Source of the DNA: Dermatemys mawii
Taxonomy: Eukaryota > Chordata > Testudines > Dermatemydidae
NCBI GenBank assembly: GCA_007922305.1
Contig: ML677334.1
Location: forward strand, 62,742,333 to 62,806,332
Length of the DNA stretch: 64,000 bases
Direction: 5' to 3'
A program made the translations under genes and the position numbers. Positions 58,690 to 64,000 of this stretch are shown piece after piece (the first letter of the stretch is position 1; every line of letters starts with the position of its first letter). A model generated the notes under the pieces. It had not been told where the DNA came from, made no database searches, and was given only the letters and a program-made list of their open reading frames with translations.

Positions 58690-61360
58690 GTGGGATACTA
58701 GATCATTAACTAAACAAAAAAACCTTTTTTATTGCAGTCTCTGACATTGGACAGTAAATGTCAAATGACAGCATTTTTTTCTTTTTTTTTCTTTTTTAGA
58801 AGATCAGTCAGCTGAAGGAGTAACAAGAAATACCAGATTTAATTCACAAATCTTAATTATTATATACAGCAAGAGTTTGTTCAGTGCTTTAAAGTAATAT
58901 TGCAAATATAGCATTTAGCTATTTTCACTTGAGCCTGTAAATTCAGAAGTCAATGACAGAATCCATAGAACTGTTTCTCCTCTCACATAAATGTTAAACA
59001 GCAGTAAGCAATGTCTCAATTGCTTTCTTTAATATTTCAGAACTTTATTGCCAAAGAAAAATTACTGTAGCAAACTTTGTAGGCATTAATAGTATCATCT
59101 AATGGCCAGTCAGAAAAATAATAGGCAGTGAAGGTGTAGTTCACAGATATCTCTGAGAGATAGTTCTCAGTGTCTTCTATGCAACGATAAAAGCCCTGAG
59201 TTGAAGTAATGCATATACTGTTATCAGCATTGCCTAGACCACTGATTCAGACACATCAAGGAGAAGGAAAATCAAAGTAGTGAAACCCTCAAAATGTCCC
59301 CTCCAGATCCACATCTGGGGGGGAACCTGCCACTGTGGAGGTTATAACAACTTGCACTCTTTGCTGTGGCAAAACCTTCTTAGGTTCTGGGTGCTGCTTT
59401 GCCTGGAGCATCAACCCAGCATCTCAGGGTGACTGCCAGCAGTGGGTTATCCTGCCGGAAAGCTGGAGTTTTAACAATATTACATCTCTCAGGAGATAAC
59501 TGATTTTTCAAGACCCGGAAAATTTATTTTATATCATGAGGATAAGGTGTATTTTGGGTCTTTCATACTCAAAATACCTATTTAGTATTAGCATTATTGT
59601 CATACAGGGTGTAACATTATGAAACAGGCTTTGGCTTCCAGTTCTATCCCAGAATGAACTTCAGTGAAACTGAGAACTTTATGTATTACATGGGAATAGC
59701 TGCATCTAGTGTGGTTATGGTTCTTTTCCAGATAAACTCACTTTATAATAAACAATAAAATGCACAGTAGTTCACATTTATATGATTCCTTTCATTCAGT
59801 AGTCGCAAATCTATTTTGTATTAAAGAGGCCACTAAAGTGAATAAAGTTATTCATGTGTCCAAACATTTGCAGGAATAATCCATAATAAAAGGGGAGGGG
59901 GAATCATGATTCAAATGTAAAAGGCTGGTATGATTTATAAAAAATAAGCTACCTTTAGGACCTAAAGTCACAGCACTGTATATTAGAAATAAAGGAAAAG
60001 TTTCCTAAATTATACTATAATTGCTATAATTATAGTAATAGGTTCTAATCTGTTTCTCTCCACAATAAAAGTTAAAGCAAGCAAACAAACAAAAATACTG
60101 ATTTTCCTATAACACACTTGGTACAGCAATACTAAGATACAGAAAACATAATTATACTGATGTAATAAATACCTAGATATCCACACCACTAATTTTGTAT
60201 TAAATTTCAGCACACAAAGAGTACATTTTATAAATGTATTTTACCATGCTTAATTACACTGTGCCTATTATTGTAAGACAACAGATTGGTCACATTTCTG
60301 CAAAAGCTTACAAAATTGTGCCAATAACTGGACTTTCTAGTCAAACCCAATTAACTTCTAACACCAGTTTTCCTAATAAGCATCAAGTTGATCAGAATCC
60401 ATTTGCTATTTAAAATTGATGCTTTAGGAAAATGGTACATTATGATGGTACATTATGGTTAAAAATTTAAAATATATATATTAGAAATTCCAAAATTAAT
60501 AATAATCATTTTTATTGCATTTTAACATTTGAATGTGCTGTAAATAGATGGCATTTTGAAGCATCAAGCAGTTCTGAGCTTCCTGCTGTGTCCCATATAA
60601 AGTCACCATCACTATCAGCAGCCATGCATAAAATAATTGTTTTTCTGTTCTTACAATGGGACCAAGAAAACCCGGCATTCTGTTTGAAATGAAAATGAAG
60701 GCAACATGCTTAATCAGATCATGATGGTCAGCTGTTGTGTTCTGAACACCGTCAGAAACAGTTCAATAAATATACATATTTTACATCTATCTGTGTAAAT
60801 GTTACAAACTTAAAAAGCCCAGAAACAATATTAAAAGATTTTTAAGTGCTTTATTTAGAAAACATACAATAAAAAGAAACTGCTCAACATTTACTATAAG
60901 ATCAGTAGAAAGATGTTTATAGGGCCTTGAAAAAAACCTACACACAAGGAATTACAAGTGTCAAGAAGTGAGCAATTAGCATTATTATTATATTAATTAT
61001 TGAAATGTTTTATTATAAAATTGATGGATAGTAAATATGTGCATTATTTAAACATTAGGTACTTTACTAAAATGTTTTTGAAGCAATCATTTTCTTTGAT
61101 CGACATATTGCTTAATCTGTTAATAAAAGCAAATTTGAAGTCTTTTTATAAATTGTTTAAAAAGTAGTCTGTTTTCAGTCTGCCTCTGGAAATCTCATTG
61201 CATAACTTAGACAGTACTACTCAGATAGAAAACAAAAGATTTTCATTACATAAAATAATTATAACATATTTAACTTTTAGTCCTTGTTACAATAATATCT
61301 ATGAGTGCTGCACCTAAGGGACAGACCAGAAAAGGTATTAGATTTAATTAGATCAGAGAG
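58690..61360. other. Unassigned AT-rich stretch
   Basis: No gene or named repeat. A 'tacattatgatgg' tandem pair lies near 60436-60460. Confidence 0.5.
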
Positions 61361-61364
61361 ATAG

Positions 61365-61510
61365 TATAGTGTAATAGATGGTGTGCAGGAAATCTTGACT
61401 TCTAACTCTAATTTAACCACTGGCTTACAGTGGTCTGAAGCAAGTCACAACGTGTTGGCTTATCAGTTTGTTTAATTATACACCTGTTTGATAAGAGTGT
61501 TATGAATATG
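61365..61510 (+). repeat. CORE-SINE / MIR-like relic
   Basis: 'agtatagtgtaatagatggtgtgcaggaaatcttgacttctaactct...ccactggcttacagtggtctgaagcaagtcacaa' follows the MIR head and core ('...tagtggttaagagc...gggttcaaatcc...tgtgaccttgggcaagtcac'). Its 3' end is cut by the MITE that starts at 61516. Confidence 0.6.
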
Positions 61511-61513
61511 CAT

Positions 61514-61728
61514 TACAGGCATGTTGCATCTTGTGCGAGGGTTTCGTTCCGCGGTTACCGCGTAAAGCGGAAACTGCGTATAGCCTGAACCCATTGACTT
61601 CAATGGCAGGCGAAATCACGCCCCCTACAGAAAGTTTTACAAATTCCCCCCGCCCTTTTTTTTTTTTGCCGACCGTGTAAAGCGGAAATTGCGTAAGTTA
61701 AATACGCCTAAGACGTGACATGCCTGTA
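61514..61728. mobile_element. CpG-rich MITE with TA flanks, Tigger/pogo-like
   Basis: The element is 61516-61726 (211 bp) between two TA dinucleotides, as Tc1/mariner-superfamily transposases produce. Left end CAGGCATGTTGCATCTT, right end read inward CAGGCATGTCACGTCTT: 17 bp with three transitions. CAGGCAT resembles Tigger-type termini. Inside, 61558-61580 and 61673-61695 are a direct repeat of 23 bp differing by two C/T changes, one at a CpG. A T-run lies at about 61659-61669. No coding potential. The many surviving CpGs suggest a fairly young or unmethylated copy. Confidence 0.75.
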
Positions 61729-61744
61729 TTTATGGCCCTGATCC

Positions 61745-61950
61745 TTAGCCAGGCTGGGTAAGGAATGGTGTCCCTAGCCTCTGTTTGTCAGAGGGGGGTG
61801 ATGGATGGCAGGAGAGAGATCACTTGATCTTTACCTGTTTGATTCACTCACTCCGGGGTACCTGGCATTGGCCACTGTCGGTAAACAGGATACGGGGCTA
61901 GATGGACCTTTGGTCTGATCCAGTACGGCCCTTCTTATGTTCTTAAACAG
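61745..61950 (+). mobile_element. CR1-type LINE, 3' end fragment (copy 3)
   Basis: 'tagccaggctgggtaaggaatggtgtccctagcctctgttt...gatcacttgatctttacctg...ctggcattggccactgtcgg...ggctagatggacctttggtctgatccagtacgg', ending 'cttcttatgttct'. Colinear with copies 1 and 2. It begins 17 bp after the MITE. Confidence 0.85.
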
Positions 61951-61989
61951 CTTCAAACAGTATGTGCATTGATTTACACATGTGAATAG

Positions 61990-62180
61990 TCTGCTTAAGG
62001 TCAAGTCAAGTTAAGCATGTATTAAGTGGTTTCAGGATCAGGAGAAAATTTTAAAAGCCTCTGAATGATGCTTATGAAAGTTACTTTGAAAGTGAGTTAG
62101 GGCTGGATTTTCAAAGGTATTAAAGATAGGTACCTGGTGGAGTTTTCAAAAGCCCTTAAACAGGTTATGCATTGACTTTA
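61990..62180 (+). repeat. Old interspersed relics
   Basis: 'aagttaagcatgtattaagtggtttcaggatcagg' is followed by 'gggctggattttcaaaggtattaaagataggtacctggtggagttttcaaaagcccttaaa...gcattgactttacaatgg'. Both phrases are common amniote LINE-derived motifs; the second belongs to the 33390/58550 group. Confidence 0.6.
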
Positions 62181-62478
62181 CAATGGAATCTCTGCCATGT
62201 CAAAGGCAGGGGGTTGTCTGGACAGGTGGGAAAAAGAGTTGGGGTTCCTTTAAGGGTCTCCCCTGCATCTTTGACTTTCTGCATGTCTGCAACAATCTCA
62301 CTAGGCAGCTATCTGTATCTGTATCTTTATCTTTGAGAATCTGGCTGCTAGGCCCCTTTCAGCCAGGTGTAAAACATCTGGTTCTGGGTTTAGATGTGTG
62401 TTAATATTATCTAAAACATTCTACAGTAGGGTTTTTTCCCCCTCTGTAACATACACAGCATATACAGAATATATAATG

Positions 62479-62945
62479 AGTGGTGCTATTAAAATCACCA
62501 ATGCAGAGCTTCTTCAAAGGGCAAATTTACAAAGTGTGACAGCCCTGCTCAGTCATTTCGACTGTGCAGACTGGGCCATCTGAGTAGGTTGGAAGACAGA
62601 TGCATACCTAAGGACATGCTATACGGGGAGCTATCAGAGGGAACAAGAACAACAGGATGTCCCAAGCTTCACTATAAAGACACAGCAAGCGAGATATGAA
62701 GGAATTGGGAATTGATCCGGACCAGTGGGAAATCTTGGCAAGTGATCATAACAAGTGGTGCCATTGTCTCCATTGTGGTATCAAAGTCCATGCTGGGAGC
62801 TGGCTCCTTCAGCTTGACAAGAAAAAGCCCATAGGAAGCAAGCAGCTCCCAACCAGGATACATACATTTGCAATAACTGCCAAAGATCATGCAGATCTTG
62901 TAGTGACTAGTCACATGAGACATTGCAAACCATCTACGTCATAGG
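62479..62945 (+). pseudogene. LINE reverse-transcriptase C-terminal region, frame-broken
   Basis: Three successive frames give parts of the tail of a LINE endonuclease/reverse-transcriptase polyprotein, in order. The first, ending at a TGA at 62581, reads ITNAELLQRANLQSV (expected 'RITNxEVLQRAxLxSI'). The second, from 62562, reads LGHLSRLEDRCIPKDMLYGE (expected 'AGHVxRMxDxRIPKxLLYGEL'). The third, 62696-62944, reads MKELGIDPDQWEILASDHNK, then a degraded finger-like tail HADLVVTSHMRHC in place of 'C..C.k.c.SRiGL.SH.R.C'. Two frame changes and a stop near 62691 make it non-functional. The catalytic RT core is absent. Confidence 0.75.
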
Positions 62946-62949
62946 CTGT

Positions 62950-64000
62950 GATTCCCACCATCTCTGGCAGATAAAAGAATGCCAACTCCAAGGTGCTATT
63001 TTATGGGGCTTCATTTGAGATGCTGCCCTCATGGTTTCACTAATCATCATTAACGTACCTCCCAAACTCATGTGTTTAAACTTCTAATAGCACAATGCAC
63101 CATCATGAATCCCTCTCCATATATATACTCACACAAAATCAGTTTATCTGCTAGTAGTAAACTTGTTTACATTTGAAGTAAAACTGAAAATAATACAGAC
63201 ATTCCACCGTGTCTGAATAGATTTCAGTGTGCACTTTGCTATTCTAACTCCACTGAGGATGAAACTCTTTGTGAGAAAATTAATGACTTCACTACAGCAG
63301 CGATCTACTCTACCATTTATACATTAAGTACAAAATGAGTATTTGGAACTACACTTCGAATGATACAGCACAGCTGGCATTTTACAAATATGCTAAATGC
63401 ACTAAAATACAGTGATCTTCCAAAGTTTATTTTTTGTTTTATTTGTATTAAAAGAGCTACATGTGAAGGACGTAATTTTGTCACAATACAAAACTGTGGT
63501 GAGTCATCTCCATTGTATTTGTTATCTGCGGATTATGAGAGTTTAACATTGTGCTTTATGAAGATTAGAACAAGATCAAAAATCCACGAAGTGGAGATGC
63601 TCATCCCTAATTATCTTTATTATGACAGAGAATCATTGTTTTAAGTTGTAAAGTGGTAGACTCTGAAGTGACTGTGTATAAAATATTGATTCTAGAGAGA
63701 TGCTGTATTTTGACGGATAGCATGGATTATGCCTTCTGTATGAAACATAAGATCTGGCAAAACAAAAAAATGTTTTTCTAAGTGATATACAAAGTGACAA
63801 GGTTTTATTTAAGAAATACTAAAGATGGAGTAAATAAATAATTTCCCTTAATTATATTCCAAGAGTGAGTTTCCCAGTAGCAACATCAATCAGGAAAAAT
63901 GTGTAATTTATAGTACTTATCATGCAATTAAAATGATAAAATGTCTGGAAGATAGGAGGAAACTGACTGCCTAACAAGAGCTACAAGTAGGCAGATATCC
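62950..64000. other. Unassigned AT-rich stretch to window end
   Basis: No gene recognised. The 94-codon forward frame 63360-63644 has no domain I can identify. Confidence 0.45.

Overview
The window is AT-rich, intergenic or deep-intronic vertebrate nuclear DNA. The mobile-element set fits a non-avian sauropsid, most likely a turtle: CR1 3' ends of the 'CCAGTAyGGCCnTTCTTATGTTC' type, a Penelope-like element whose inverted ends look like a sequence I remember as very abundant in turtles, a TGTGAC...GTCACA solo LTR, CORE-SINE/MIR-like and L2/L3/CR1-like relics, and several MITEs. The species assignment rests on memory of repeat families, not on a search. I found no host protein-coding exon, tRNA, rRNA or snRNA gene that I can defend. 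Open frames are short, overlap on both strands, or lie inside repeats.

Layout. Positions 1-10.7 kb are mostly unique AT-rich DNA with old LINE/SINE relics (about 1.07, 3.3, 6.6, 7.9 and 8.9 kb) and a possible conserved non-coding element near 5.2 kb. At 10.79-12.31 kb there is an old tandem duplication (A-B-A-B) whose second copy is split by an 870 bp AATAAA-containing insertion. Positions 12.3-28.4 kb are largely unique, with possible conserved blocks near 17.1, 22.5-23.3 and 27.4-27.7 kb. At 28.5-31.0 kb there is a CR1 3' end, LINE relics and the best element of the window: a 1.17 kb Penelope-like insertion with long inverted repeats, a GIY-YIG endonuclease frame and a perfect 16 bp target-site duplication. 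Positions 33.9-34.2 kb hold a reverse-strand CR1 3' end. Positions 38.5-48 kb are repeat-rich: a CORE-SINE/L2-like relic, a palindrome cluster (41.16-41.28 kb), a CTAT microsatellite, a diverged GC-rich dimeric repeat (43.0-43.9 kb), a hAT-type MITE with a perfect 8 bp duplication (44.7-45.1 kb), a small MITE, and paired hairpins with a 49 bp direct repeat (46.7-48.0 kb). A complete solo LTR with a 4 bp duplication lies at 53.28-53.94 kb, and a possible conserved element with a 56-codon ORF at 55.3-55.7 kb. The end of the window holds a CpG-rich MITE with TA flanks (61.5-61.7 kb), a third CR1 3' end (61.7-61.9 kb) and a frame-broken LINE reverse-transcriptase tail (62.48-62.95 kb).

No genes act together here. 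The story is of insertions, several with boundaries readable to the base, in a gene-poor region that may carry regulatory DNA for a distant gene.
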